Assembly (NCBI GenBank): GCA_012032575.1
Contig: JAAUSP010000029.1
Span: 1-25,954 of the forward strand
Reading direction: 5' to 3'
From: Anaerolineales bacterium
GTDB lineage: Bacteria > Chloroflexota > Anaerolineae > 4572-78 > J111
Length of the DNA: 25,954 nucleotides
Every line of letters starts with the position of its first letter. Position 1 is the first letter of the stretch. Made by a program: the position numbers and the translations under genes. The notes under the pieces are model-generated. The model worked only from the letters and a program-made list of their open reading frames with translations, searched no databases and had not been told where the DNA came from. Positions 8,131-16,439 of the stretch are shown piece after piece.

Positions 8131-8176
8131 GTTATCAGTGGTCAGTCCTGATTAGGCGTTACTATCCACTGATAAC
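8131..8176. repeat. 11-bp inverted repeat between rpsB and tsf
   Basis: GTTATCAGTGG (8131-8141) pairs perfectly with CCACTGATAAC (8166-8176). Degenerate ATCAGTG units recur at 8134-8147 and near 8209-8222. No clear T run follows on the operon strand, so it is probably a spacer repeat rather than a strong terminator. Confidence 0.55.
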
Positions 8177-8246
8177 TGTTTCTTTATAAAAAGTATAGAG
8201 TAGTTATTGTCATCAGTGGTGAGTGAACAGCCTGACTGATTACTGA

Positions 8247-9242
8247 TTAGCGCTCACTCTCTTCGTTTTCAGCCTCGTCGGCGGCACTGGCAGCCAGAGC
8301 AGCGGCAATGGGTGAAGCAATGGGCAGCGGTCCCAGGTCATCCACTTCGCCGGTCGCTTCTGCTTCCTCAACCTCCACTTCGCCATCTTTTTCGTCGCTG
8401 TAGCTATCATCAACCTCTTCTTCGTCATCAGCGCCGGCTTCGGCCCGAATCTTGGCCAGGGTGCTGGGGCCAAGATACCGTTCCAGAGCCTCTTCACCTT
8501 CGACGCCGGCGGCTTCTTCTTCTTCCGCCTGGATGGTGCTCAACATAGCCCGGCCCTCAAAAGCGGCATTGGCGATGGTATTGACCATCAATTTGATGGC
8601 CCGAATGGCGTCGTCATTGCTGGGGATGATGTAATCTATGGGTTCAGGATCACAATTAGTATCCACCATCGCAATCACCGGAATGCCCAACGTATTGGCT
8701 TCTTTGATCGCCAGCGTATCACGGCGCACATCGGTAACAAAGAGCAGATTGGGCAGGCGGCGCATATCTTTTAACCCGCCCAGGCGATGGTTGAGGCGGG
8801 TAATTTCCTGCTCTCGCAGCAAGGCTTCCTTTTTGGGCAAGCGGGCAAATTCGCCCCGCGATTGCTGTTTTTCAATTTCCAGCAGATAATCAATCCGCTG
8901 GCGAATGGTGCGCCAGTTGGTCAAGGTGCCGCCCAGCCAGCGCTGTTCCACGTAGGGCATACTGGCCCGGCTGGCTTCTTGCACTATCGTCTCTTGAGAT
9001 TGGCGTTTGGTGCCCACAAACAGAACAGAACCGCCCGCGGCCACTGTATCTCTGACTGCGGCATAAGCCTGATTCAGACGAGTGATGGTTTGTTGCAAGT
9101 CAATAATGTGAATACCATTGCGCTCGGTAAAGATGTAGGGCTTCATCTTTGGGTTCCAGCGCCGGGTGCGGTGACCAAAGTGGACCCCTGCTTCAAGCAG
9201 GGACTTCATGGGTACAACAGATGCAGTGTTACCGTTAGCCAT
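8247..9242 (-). CDS. rpsB: 30S ribosomal protein S2 with acidic C-terminal extension
   Basis: A small-subunit ribosomal protein. Core motifs are present: [69 protein letters not shown], and [14 protein letters not shown]. The core ends near residue 230. About 100 further residues follow, very rich in Glu, Asp and Ala, probably disordered; total 331 residues against about 230-260 for typical S2. GGAGG stands about 10 bases before the ATG. It heads the minus-strand operon with tsf. Confidence 0.96.
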   Translation of the reverse strand: MANGNTASVVPMKSLLEAGVHFGHRTRRWNPKMKPYIFTERNGIHIIDLQQTITRLNQAYAAVRDTVAAGGSVLFVGTKRQSQETIVQEASRASMPYVEQRWLGGTLTNWRTIRQRIDYLLEIEKQQSRGEFARLPKKEALLREQEITRLNHRLGGLKDMRRLPNLLFVTDVRRDTLAIKEANTLGIPVIAMVDTNCDPEPIDYIIPSNDDAIRAIKLMVNTIANAAFEGRAMLSTIQAEEEEAAGVEGEEALERYLGPSTLAKIRAEAGADDEEEVDDSYSDEKDGEVEVEEAEATGEVDDLGPLPIASPIAAALAASAADEAENEESER

Positions 9243-9275
9243 ATTTAATTTTCCTCCGTTTTGGCTTACTTCGTC

Positions 9276-9337
9276 CGCTCTTCTCTACCAGCGGGGAACC
9301 CGGTTAGCCCTGGGCACGGCCCCGCTGTCAAAGAGCG
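9276..9337 (-). promoter_or_regulatory. folded 5' leader of rpsB
   Basis: Between the promoter and the rpsB start two nested stems can be drawn: CGCTCTT (9276-9282) with AAGAGCG (9331-9337), and inside it CAGCGGGG (9289-9296) with CCCCGCTG (9320-9327), plus a small CCC/GGG stem in the loop. It lies about 30 bases before the ATG. S2 leader autoregulation is known in other bacteria, so this may be a protein-binding leader here; that part is inference. Confidence 0.5.
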
Positions 9338-9368
9338 TGTGAATTTGGGTAAAAATTTACAAGCGAGT

Positions 9369-9397
9369 AGTATATCATGCCGCCCAGGAATCAGCAA
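9369..9397 (-). promoter_or_regulatory. sigma-70-type promoter of the rpsB operon
   Basis: Read on the minus strand: TTGCTG (9397-9392), 17-base spacer, TATACT (9374-9369). It is placed about 30 bases before the folded rpsB leader and is the best match in the rpsB-dnaG divergent spacer for this direction. Confidence 0.65.
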
Positions 9398-9488
9398 GCA
9401 AATAGGACAAGTTTCAGGGAACTGTGTCCTTCAGTTCCCCCAGTTCCCTCGGCGCGCTCAGTGCTTTCGGCCCCCTTTTAAAAACGGT

Positions 9489-9517
9489 TTGGCAAACCAC
9501 CTTTTCGTGTGTATAAT
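9489..9517 (+). promoter_or_regulatory. sigma-70-type promoter of dnaG-rpoD
   Basis: TTGGCA (9489-9494), 17-base spacer, TATAAT (9512-9517), a near-consensus housekeeping promoter 48 bases before the dnaG start. It is divergent from the rpsB promoter about 100 bases away. Confidence 0.8.
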
Positions 9518-9565
9518 TATAAGACCTGTTGTTAAAGTCCTCGGCGGAGGGAGGGTTTTAGCACC

Positions 9566-11539
9566 GTGAGCGTTACGGATGACATAAAAGCACGGCTTGA
9601 TATCGTTGACGTAGTTTCTGATACCGTCAGCTTAAAAAAGTCAGGCCGCAGCTACACCGGGTTTTGTCCCTTTCATTCAAATACAAAAACCCCTTCCTTT
9701 GTTGTTTTTCCCGATACCCAAACCTGGCGCTGCTTTGGGGCATGCGCCGATGGAGGTGATCTGTTTAGTTTTGTCATGAAACGGGAAGGGCTTGACTTTA
9801 AAGGGGCGCTCGACCTGCTGGCCCATCGGGCCGGGGTAAAACTACCCGAATACCACGCCCGCTCCCCTCAACAGTCTGAGGAGCGGGATAAGTTATTGGA
9901 ACTGACCGCCGCGGCAGCCAGTTATTTCCACCAGCTTTTAACCACTTCACGCAGCGCCGCCACAACACGCGAATATCTGGTACAGCGCGGACTCACCGCC
10001 GAAACCATCGCTACCTTTCAACTCGGGTATGCTCTGGACGAATGGGAAGCGCTGAAAAGTCATTTTATGGGGCGCGGCTACACCGCCGCCGACCTGCTGG
10101 TGGTTGGCCTGATTGTCGAGCGAGACAACGGCGAACCCGGCTATGACCGTTTTCGCCACCGGCTGATGATTCCCATTCGGGATAGCCAGGGCCAGGTTAT
10201 TGGGTTTGGCGCGCGGGCTTTATCCACCGACCAGGTTCCGAAGTATCTCAACTCGCCCCAAACCGCGCTTTTTGACAAAAGTGCGACTCTGTACAGTTTG
10301 GACCTGGCACGCAAACACATCCGCGACAGCGGCCAGGCGGTCATCGTTGAAGGGTATATGGATGCGATCCAGGCCCATCAACAAGGGGCCAATAATGTGG
10401 TCGCTCAAATGGGCACCGCGCTTACCGAAGCCCAGTTGAAGCTGATTGCGCCCCTGGCCAACCAGATTGTGCTGGCGCTCGACTCGGATACGGCTGGCAA
10501 TGCCGCCACCATGCGCGGTCTGAGTTTGGCCCGGCAGTTATTGCCCAAAAAACACCGGGCCACTTCAACATCGCGGGGCATTGCTTATGAAGCGCACATC
10601 GAGCAGGAAATTTCCATTGCCGCCCTGCCGCCCGGTCAAGACCCCGACGATGTTCTGCGCGAGGGGCTGGAAGTCTGGCAGCAGTTTATCAATGGCGCGG
10701 TGCCGGCCCTGGATTTTTATGAAGCCCTGGTTTTTGGCTCCGCCGATTTAACCACGCCGCAAGGCAAATCGGCGGCGGTACGGGAGCTTATCCCGATTTT
10801 TCGGGAAATAAAAGACGATGTCGAAAAGGTGGCGCGGGTGCAGCGTTTGGCCCGCAAAACCGGTTTGGACGAACGCCTGCTGCTGGCCGAGTTAAAAAGT
10901 AAAACTGCCACGCCGCCGCGCCCGGCCAGCCGGCCTCAAAAACAGCCGGAGCCGGATAAGCCGGTAGTGCTGACTCCGGAACCCGTACCAGGGACCATCA
11001 GTTCAACAACCGGCCTGGGACTGGAAGAGTACTGTTTGGGCTTGATTTTGAACCACCCCCTGTCACTGGTTATGGCCAACGATCTGCTGGAAAAAGAGGG
11101 GCTGCCTGGTTTGAGCCTCAATGATTTCAGATGCGGCGAAAACAAAGAAATTTTTAAATCGCTGCAATTGTGGACGGTGGCGGAAACACCCAAAATTGAA
11201 ACCCTGGTCAGTATGGTGGGTGAGGTGTTGGAAAGGCCCTTGGCCGTTCTGGCCAGCCAGTGGCATCGCCGCCCTCAGCCGCCGCTGGAAAACATCAACC
11301 ACGATTTGAGCATGGCGATTTTACGCTTGCGCCTGCAAAATGTGATTGAGCAGCACAAAGAGTTAACCTTTCTGCAACACGAAGCAATGGATAGTAAAGA
11401 TTCTCAGGGCGCGCGTCATTACACCGAAATGGTTGAAACCTACAAACAAGAGCGTAAAAAACTGGAACAGACCCGCGACGCCTTTTCCCTTATGGGCCAG
11501 CGCCGCGCCGAAGCCAATCGTTTTGGGCAGGCGCTCTAG
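9566..11539 (+). CDS. dnaG: DNA primase
   Basis: Makes RNA primers for replication at the fork with DnaB. An N-terminal zinc-binding domain is seen: C34-P-F-H37, then C56 and C60 in WRCFGACADGGD (the second pair is spaced C-x3-C). The Toprim core has AVIVEGYMDAI with E262 and VLALDSDTAG with D306 and D308. A Pro-rich linker near 450-475 leads to the C-terminal helicase-interacting region. Length is 657 residues. The GTG start is supported by GGAGGGAGG at 9546-9554 and a consensus promoter upstream. It is followed by rpoD, the usual macromolecular-synthesis pairing without rpsU. Confidence 0.97.
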   Translation: MSVTDDIKARLDIVDVVSDTVSLKKSGRSYTGFCPFHSNTKTPSFVVFPDTQTWRCFGACADGGDLFSFVMKREGLDFKGALDLLAHRAGVKLPEYHARSPQQSEERDKLLELTAAAASYFHQLLTTSRSAATTREYLVQRGLTAETIATFQLGYALDEWEALKSHFMGRGYTAADLLVVGLIVERDNGEPGYDRFRHRLMIPIRDSQGQVIGFGARALSTDQVPKYLNSPQTALFDKSATLYSLDLARKHIRDSGQAVIVEGYMDAIQAHQQGANNVVAQMGTALTEAQLKLIAPLANQIVLALDSDTAGNAATMRGLSLARQLLPKKHRATSTSRGIAYEAHIEQEISIAALPPGQDPDDVLREGLEVWQQFINGAVPALDFYEALVFGSADLTTPQGKSAAVRELIPIFREIKDDVEKVARVQRLARKTGLDERLLLAELKSKTATPPRPASRPQKQPEPDKPVVLTPEPVPGTISSTTGLGLEEYCLGLILNHPLSLVMANDLLEKEGLPGLSLNDFRCGENKEIFKSLQLWTVAETPKIETLVSMVGEVLERPLAVLASQWHRRPQPPLENINHDLSMAILRLRLQNVIEQHKELTFLQHEAMDSKDSQGARHYTEMVETYKQERKKLEQTRDAFSLMGQRRAEANRFGQAL

Positions 11540-11557
11540 CCGGGCTGCCATTAATTT

Positions 11558-11586
11558 CAAACCTATTCTAATGTTGTCCAGGTTTG
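11558..11586 (+). repeat. short inverted repeat between dnaG and rpoD
   Basis: CAAACCT (11558-11564) pairs with AGGTTTG (11580-11586) over a 15-base loop, 18 bases after dnaG. No T run follows, so it may be a processing or stabilising hairpin rather than a terminator. Confidence 0.3.
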
Positions 11587-11675
11587 GAATTGTTGCACCC
11601 GGATTTTTATTCTTGGCCCTCTATGTGTAAAATGTTAGGCAAGCCATCAGGCGGATCAGGTGGAGATAAAAGAGC

Positions 11676-13051
11676 ATGGCAAAAAAGCAGGTTGCCAACC
11701 AACGAGCCCAAAACAAATTAATTCGGCCAAAAGCGGCCGAAGCGGAAGATGTGTACGACGAAGACGCCTCACCGCTAGAGATTTTGCTGCAAAAGGTAAA
11801 AAGCAAAAGGTTATCACCCAGAGCGACATTCTGGAAGTGTTGCCCGACAGCGATATCAACACCGAAGCTGCCGACGCTTTGATTGCCCAGTTGGTTGAAC
11901 ACGGAATTGAGGTGCTGGACGACGACGATGAAGACGGCGACACCGAAGCCCTGGCCGATGTCGAAGAACCCGACGACGCCGCGCTTCAGGAAGTCGAAGA
12001 AGAGCTGGGCGACGACGATTTTCTGAACAACCAGATCATGGAGCTGGCTTCCAGCGAATTGACCAACGACCCGGTGCGGATGTATCTGCGTGAAATTGGC
12101 CAGGTCAATCTGCTGACCGCCCAGGATGAAGTTTCGCTGGCCAAACGGATTCAAAAAGGCATCAACGCCCGCAAGTCTGTGGAAAAGAACGGCAACGGCT
12201 CGATGGATGAAACGGCCATTTTGAAGGCCGAACTGGATGGCAAACTGGCCAAACGCTGCCTGGCCGAAGCCAATCTGCGCCTGGTGGTCAGCGTGGCCAA
12301 GCGTTACATAGGGCGCGGCATGAACTTTTTGGATTTAATCCAGGAAGGCAACATCGGCCTGCTGCGTGCGGTTGAAAAATTTGACCACCGCCGGGGGTAT
12401 AAATTCTCAACCTACGCCACCTGGTGGATTCGCCAGGCCATCAGCCGGGCCATTGCCGACCAGGCTCGCACCATCCGTATTCCGGTCCACATGGTTGAAA
12501 CCATCAACCGGCTGGTGCGCGTTCAGCGGCGGCTGTTGCAGGAACATGGCCGCGAACCCACCTCGAAAGAAATCGCGTTGGAACTGGACCAGATGTCCCC
12601 CGAAGATACCGAAGCCATTCGCGAAGCCTTGCAGAAAAACCAGCCGGTAGAAGCAGCTCTGGAACGCCGCTGGCGGCGTGCCGCCGGCAAAGTCCGCCGG
12701 ATTATTCGGATTGCCCAGGAGCCGATGTCGCTGGAAACGCCGATTGGTTCCGAAGAAAACAGCTACCTGGGTGATTTTATCGAAGATGAAAGTGTGTTGG
12801 GGCCGGTTGACGCCGCCTCGAAACAACTGCTCAAGGAACAGTTGCACGAAATTCTGGATTCGCTGAGTGAGCGCGAGCGCAAAGTTTTGGAGATGCGGTT
12901 CGGCTTAACAGATGGTCAGGGCCGCACCCTGGAAGAGGTGGGCAGTGAATTTGGCGTGACCCGCGAGCGCATCCGCCAGATCGAAGCCAAGGCCCTGCGC
13001 AAATTGCGCCATCCTATCCGCAGCCGCAAACTGCGAGATTACCTGGGTTAA
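11676..13051 (+). CDS. rpoD: primary sigma factor RpoD (one frameshift)
   Basis: The housekeeping sigma-70. Numbered on the corrected frame (458 residues): acidic region 1.1-like part 80-115, region 1.2 [14 protein letters not shown] at 131-144, region 2 with [29 protein letters not shown] and [13 protein letters not shown], region 3 about 280-375, region 4 with [35 protein letters not shown]. The ATG at 11676 with GGAG 10 bases before it opens [10 protein letters not shown] and runs to LEILL. There one G seems to be missing (about 11788-11790), and the next frame continues [13 protein letters not shown] to the end. Uncorrected, only a GTG at 11660 overlapping the ribosome site gives a long ORF with an implausible N-terminus. 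An insertion of about 30 residues precedes [20 protein letters not shown]. Confidence 0.94.
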
Positions 13052-13052
13052 T

Positions 13053-13080
13053 TTGACGAAGCCGAAGTGTTGAATATAAT
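13053..13080 (+). promoter_or_regulatory. promoter for tRNA-Asn
   Basis: TTGACG (13053-13058), 16-base spacer, TATAAT (13075-13080). The -35 box begins one base after the rpoD stop codon and the -10 ends 46 bases before the tRNA, so the tRNA has its own near-consensus promoter. Confidence 0.75.
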
Positions 13081-13126
13081 CACAAAATCGAGTGTGTAAT
13101 AATATATACACAACAGAAACTCATAA

Positions 13127-13199
13127 TCCTCGGTAGCTCAATCGGCAGAGCGGCCGGCTGTTAACCGGTTGGTTGGAAGTTCGAGTCTTCCCCGAGGAG
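13127..13199 (+). tRNA. tRNA-Asn (GTT)
   Basis: A complete cloverleaf can be folded by hand. Acceptor TCCTCGG pairs with CCGAGGA (13192-13198), D-arm GCTC/GAGC, anticodon stem GCCGG/CCGGT with loop CTGTTAA giving anticodon GTT at 13160-13162, variable loop TGGTT, and T-arm GGAAG-TTCGAGT-CTTCC. The discriminator is G13199 and the CCA end is not encoded in full. Confidence 0.96.
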
Positions 13200-13213
13200 C
13201 CTAAAATATAGGG

Positions 13214-13247
13214 AAGACCGCCGGGAAAATCGGCGGTCTTTGTTTTT
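13214..13247 (+). terminator. rho-independent terminator after tRNA-Asn
   Basis: A 10-bp perfect stem, AAGACCGCCG (13214-13223) with CGGCGGTCTT (13231-13240), and TGTTTTT after it, 15 bases beyond the tRNA. Confidence 0.9.
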
Positions 13248-13388
13248 GGATGTCCCCTCAACACCTCTGGATGCAGATGTTGTGTCTCATTTCCCGGTTA
13301 TCCTGTCATTAGGCTTTGGGTCTTGGTTAAATGGTTGGGAGGGTCAAATCACAATGAGTAGCACCGTTTCAAAAAAGGGAACCTCGGC

Positions 13389-13745
13389 ATGAAACCCAAC
13401 ATCTTAAAATTCTGGTTTTGGCGCGCCCGGCTGATGGTCGCCGGACTTCACGAACACAAAGATAAATTTACCAAAATCTCGATCAACGATGAACTGAGCA
13501 TCGAACTGCACCCAACCAGCGGGTCAGATCAGCGGCCCTATCTGAAACTATGCCGCCACGTTGACGGCGAGCCGCAGTCCATCAATATTTATCTCAAGGA
13601 AGTGCCGTTGTTGATTGACTTTTTGCCTCGCTCTATTGCCCAATTGATGGTTCTGAACGCCGAGCGGGGTACGTACCAGCGCCACGCCCTGAACAAAATC
13701 CGGCGGATGGAAGTGCTGAAAAGCAACCCGGAATTGGTCGAATAA
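13389..13745 (+). CDS. small protein of unknown function
   Basis: I do not recognise this 118-residue protein. The N-terminus (MKPNILKFWFWRARLMVAGL) is aromatic and basic, possibly membrane- or lipid-associated. The remainder alternates beta-like stretches (KISINDELSIELHP, SINIYLKEVPLLIDFL) with a charged C-terminal helix. Codon use resembles the neighbours. An AGGGAA 8 bases before the ATG is a modest ribosome site. It is 46 bases upstream of another small gene and the M50 peptidase on the same strand, so an operon is likely. Confidence 0.65.
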   Translation: MKPNILKFWFWRARLMVAGLHEHKDKFTKISINDELSIELHPTSGSDQRPYLKLCRHVDGEPQSINIYLKEVPLLIDFLPRSIAQLMVLNAERGTYQRHALNKIRRMEVLKSNPELVE

Positions 13746-13790
13746 CCTTTCGGCCCACCCTAACTGGAACATTGAGGAGCAGACTGATTC

Positions 13791-14027
13791 ATGAATCGAG
13801 CCGAAACTTTAACCTGGATCGAGCTAATCCTGGACTCGTTGGACGACCACGAAACGATGGCCATTATCCGTGAAAGTTCCAACGATTTTGATGGCGAGTT
13901 TTTTGAAACCATTAATACGGAAACTGAACGATATGCTGCCGCCAACGATCAGGCTACGGCAGACCGTTTGACCGCAATTGCCCGCGCTATTGCGGTTGTG
14001 CGTAAAAATCGGTCCGAAAACCTGTAG
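13791..14027 (+). CDS. small acidic helical protein of unknown function
   Basis: A 78-residue, strongly acidic and apparently all-helical protein (WIELILDSLDDHETMAIIRES, then ETERYAAANDQATADRLTAIARAIAVVRK). There is no signal peptide, membrane segment or known motif. GAGGAG lies 11 bases before the ATG. Its TAG overlaps the Shine-Dalgarno of the M50 peptidase gene, which starts 8 bases later, so the two are translationally linked. A role as a partner or regulator of the protease is only a guess from context. Confidence 0.7.
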   Translation: MNRAETLTWIELILDSLDDHETMAIIRESSNDFDGEFFETINTETERYAAANDQATADRLTAIARAIAVVRKNRSENL

Positions 14028-14035
14028 GGGCCGGC

Positions 14036-15236
14036 ATGTCTCCAGGCCCTCAAGAAAACATCATCCTCGACGGCGTGCTGCTGGGCAAACTTCGGGCCGG
14101 TATCGAAGACATCTTCCGGGTTGACCAGGTTGAAACGCCCCGTCAGGCCGCGCAAGGGACCATCTATTTCATCGGCGACCTGCTTATGCGTGATAGCGAA
14201 GCTGCCTACGAACTCATCGCTCAACGCTGGCTGGCCCACCAATATACCCCCCTGCTGCGTCGCCGCAACGGCCAGATTGCCCTGATTGCTCAACCCGGTA
14301 TCGTCACCCCCAAACGGAGCAACCCTTTAATTAATTTAGCTCTGCTCGTTATTACCCTCATTTCCGTACTGTTTACCGGCGCTGCCTATGAATGTCAGGG
14401 CTGCATCCCGGCTACTTTATCTCAATGGCTGGCTGGCATTCCCATGATGCTGGCAATGATGGGCATTCTGCTGGCGCACGAGTTTGGCCACTATTTTGCC
14501 GCCAAATATCACAAAATTGCGGTAACGCTACCCTATTTTATTCCCTTGCCAATTGTATCGCCCGTAGGTACAATGGGCGCTTTTATTCAGTTGCGGCAGC
14601 CTTTCAAAACCAAAAAACAGCTTTTTGATATTGGGGTAGCCGGGCCTTTAGGCGGCCTGATTCTGGCCATCCCTTTAATTTTTTGGGGAGTGGCTAACTC
14701 AACCATTCAAGAAATCAGCCGCGGCGAGAACTCGGTTTTGGAGGGCAATTCCCTCTTCTACCTGTCGGTAAAATTTTTACTGCACGGCCAGCTTTTACCC
14801 AGCTTTGAAAATTATAGCCATCTACCGTCTTGGATAGAATTTCTAAGCCTTCTGGCCGGAGTACTTCCTTCCGGCGGCGGCACAGATATTTTTCTCAATT
14901 CGATGGCATTTGCCGCCTGGTTTGGCCTGTTTGTAACCGCTATGAACTTATTGCCGGTGGGTCAATTGGACGGCGGGCACGTGATATATTGTTTACTGGG
15001 CGAGCATGCCCGTTGGCTGGGCCTATTTCTGGTCGGAATGATGTTTATCCTGGGAATTTTTTTGGTGGTCCGGCTGGCTGTTATGGGCCATCCTGGTTTT
15101 CTTTGTCATCGGCCCCGGTCATCCCCCACCCCTCAACGATTTGGTGCCCCTGGGCTTGCCGCGCACCCTGCTGGCTTATATGATGATTCTTATTTTTATC
15201 ATCCTGTTTATGCCTAACCCGCTCCAGCCGTTGTGA
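14036..15236 (+). CDS. M50 family (site-2-protease-like) membrane zinc peptidase, one frameshift
   Basis: An intramembrane metalloprotease of the S2P/M50 superfamily, which cleaves substrates inside the bilayer. The zinc motif HEFGH is at 148-152 within MMGILLAHEFGHYFAAKY, and the second motif NLLPVGQLDGGH (311-315 for LDGGH) supplies the third ligand Asp. Several hydrophobic segments are present (about 100-117, 133-150, 198-218, 290-306, 328-342). A soluble N-terminal part of about 95 residues has no obvious domain. The uncorrected frame ends at 15217 in a nonsense tail. Removing one T from the T7 run (15057-15063) restores WWSGWLLWAILVFFVIGPGHPPPL and a last membrane helix, ending at TGA 15234-15236, about 399 residues. 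It is preceded by two small genes. Confidence 0.9.
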
Positions 15237-15275
15237 AACAAAGTCCCGATAGAAGACAGTTCCAAAATATGTAAT

Positions 15276-15311
15276 GCGTGAGGCGTGATGAATTTGCCCT
15301 TACGCCTCACG
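15276..15311. repeat. GCGTGAG heptamer hairpin between converging genes
   Basis: GCGTGAG-GCGTGAT (15276-15289) faces ACGCCTCACG (15302-15311), giving a 10-bp stem. It lies between the converging M50 peptidase and PPOX-family genes, where a bidirectional terminator would be expected, though there is no strong T run. Confidence 0.5.
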
Positions 15312-15313
15312 TA

Positions 15314-15739
15314 TCAGTCAGAAATATTTTTCACCGCCAGAATCTTCGTCGGCGTCACCCGCACCAGCCATTCACCGGGGACGCCGTTACGCTGGCCAAA
15401 AGCTTCGGCCTGATCCGCGCCCATATAACGCCCGGCAATCCGGGTAGCCCAGTCGCGTAGATCGGGGGCTTCCTCGGCAATTTCCGCTGTCCCATCAATC
15501 TGAACAAATGAAAACGGCGGCGCGTCGTCGTCAATGCACAGGCACACTCGCGAGTCGCGGCGCAAATTGGCTGCTTTGACCGATTCATGCCAGGTGGTAA
15601 AAATCAAATCGTCGCCATCCAGATCAAACCAAATCGGCGCGACGTGAGGCCGGCCATCAGCCCGCACGGTTGCCAATTTGGCGGTGCGGGCGCGGTCGAG
15701 CAAAAAGCTGCGATACTCGGCGGGAGTCATTTTTTGCAT
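15314..15739 (-). CDS. PPOX-class flavin/F420-binding split-barrel protein
   Basis: A 141-residue member of the pyridoxamine-5'-phosphate-oxidase-like split-barrel group. Residues 13-40 (FLLDRARTAKLATVRADGRP, then HVAPIWFDLDGDDL) and IFTTWHESVKAANLRRDSRVCLCIDD give the characteristic strands. The closest flavour is the F420-dependent TIGR03618-like subgroup, but the cofactor cannot be settled by eye. GGAG lies 7 bases before the ATG. It converges on the M50 gene and is followed upstream by a terminator. Confidence 0.8.
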   Translation of the reverse strand: MQKMTPAEYRSFLLDRARTAKLATVRADGRPHVAPIWFDLDGDDLIFTTWHESVKAANLRRDSRVCLCIDDDAPPFSFVQIDGTAEIAEEAPDLRDWATRIAGRYMGADQAEAFGQRNGVPGEWLVRVTPTKILAVKNISD

Positions 15740-15796
15740 CGCTTATCTCCTTTGCAAAAATTGTAACACAAATACAGCCGCAGTGACAACTTCAAA

Positions 15797-15830
15797 CAAA
15801 AAGGGCCGACCTGAGTGGTCAGCCCTTTTT
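15797..15830. terminator. bidirectional terminator
   Basis: AAAAAGGGC and GCCCTTTTT enclose GACC/GGTC with one C-A mismatch and a short loop. The A and T runs make it work in both directions. On the minus strand it closes the small membrane-protein gene at 15850-16109. Confidence 0.75.
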
Positions 15831-15849
15831 GGGGGGAGCGTGAATAAAT

Positions 15850-16109
15850 TTATGAAGTGAATAAAATAGCGCCCCCGGCTAAAGTAATGATAAACGCTAA
15901 GATGTATAAAAAGAAACTTTGCCGGGTCTCAACCCGGCTGCTGGTTTGACTGATCTTGGCCTCCTGTTTTTTCTCTTTTATTTCGTGCTCGATTTTTTTA
16001 GCTTTTCCAGCCGTTCATGGGCCAGATGCAGCTTCATCGAGGCGCTGAAAAAGGCCCAGGCGGCCAAAATCCCCAGCATCCCTCCCAAAACGAAGCTAAA
16101 GGTGTTCAT
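15850..16109 (-). CDS. two-helix membrane microprotein (one frameshift, hidden gene)
   Basis: On the minus strand an ATG at 16109 with GAGGG before it opens MNTFSFVLGGMLGILAAWAF, a clean first membrane helix, then a charged helix (HLAHERLEKLKK). The raw frame stops after 43 codons. Adding one base to the T7 run at 15993-15999 continues IEHEIKEKKQEAKISQTSSR, followed by a second hydrophobic helix (FFLYILAFIITLAGGAILF) and a TAA at 15850-15852, 86 residues in all. A membrane helix, a coiled-coil-like charged middle and a second helix make a coherent protein, which chance would hardly give. The function is unknown. It was split into two pieces below common length cut-offs. A bidirectional terminator follows it. 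Confidence 0.6.
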
Positions 16110-16439
16110 ATTACCCTCGTTGATGACGCTGTTCCGAACCGAACTGCCTTAACCTCTGCCTGGTTTTGTGGGGCAGAAAAAGTTCAGGTAGTCGATTCGG
16201 GGCAGTAAAATAATTAAATTTTTAAAAATGGGCTTGGGTTTAACAAGATTAATCATCGGTATTCAGCGGCAAAAAATAATAAAAAAAGCGTAAAGGTAAG
16301 GTAAAATCTGTGGTCGCTCTACCGGGGAAGGTGTATACTGCTACTGGCAGGCTTGCGGGAAAGCAGTAGATAGGCGGCAACTATTTAAAGTTGCGACTTT
16401 TTCAGAATTGAGCCAGGCATGGGTCAAAATGCCGTGCCG
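16110..16439. other. gene-free spacer with small hairpins
   Basis: I see no gene here. 16205-16310 is AT-rich. TACTGCT (16336-16342) can pair with AGCAGTA (16362-16368). GCAAC (16377-16381) pairs with GTTGC (16390-16394) and is followed by GACTTTTT on the plus strand, a weak terminator shape. A plus-strand small RNA is conceivable, but I find no matching -35/-10 pair and do not call one. Confidence 0.4.

Noticed and set aside
16210..16402. Plus-strand small RNA ending in the weak hairpin at 16377-16402
   Set aside because: No plausible promoter pair and only a 5-bp stem.
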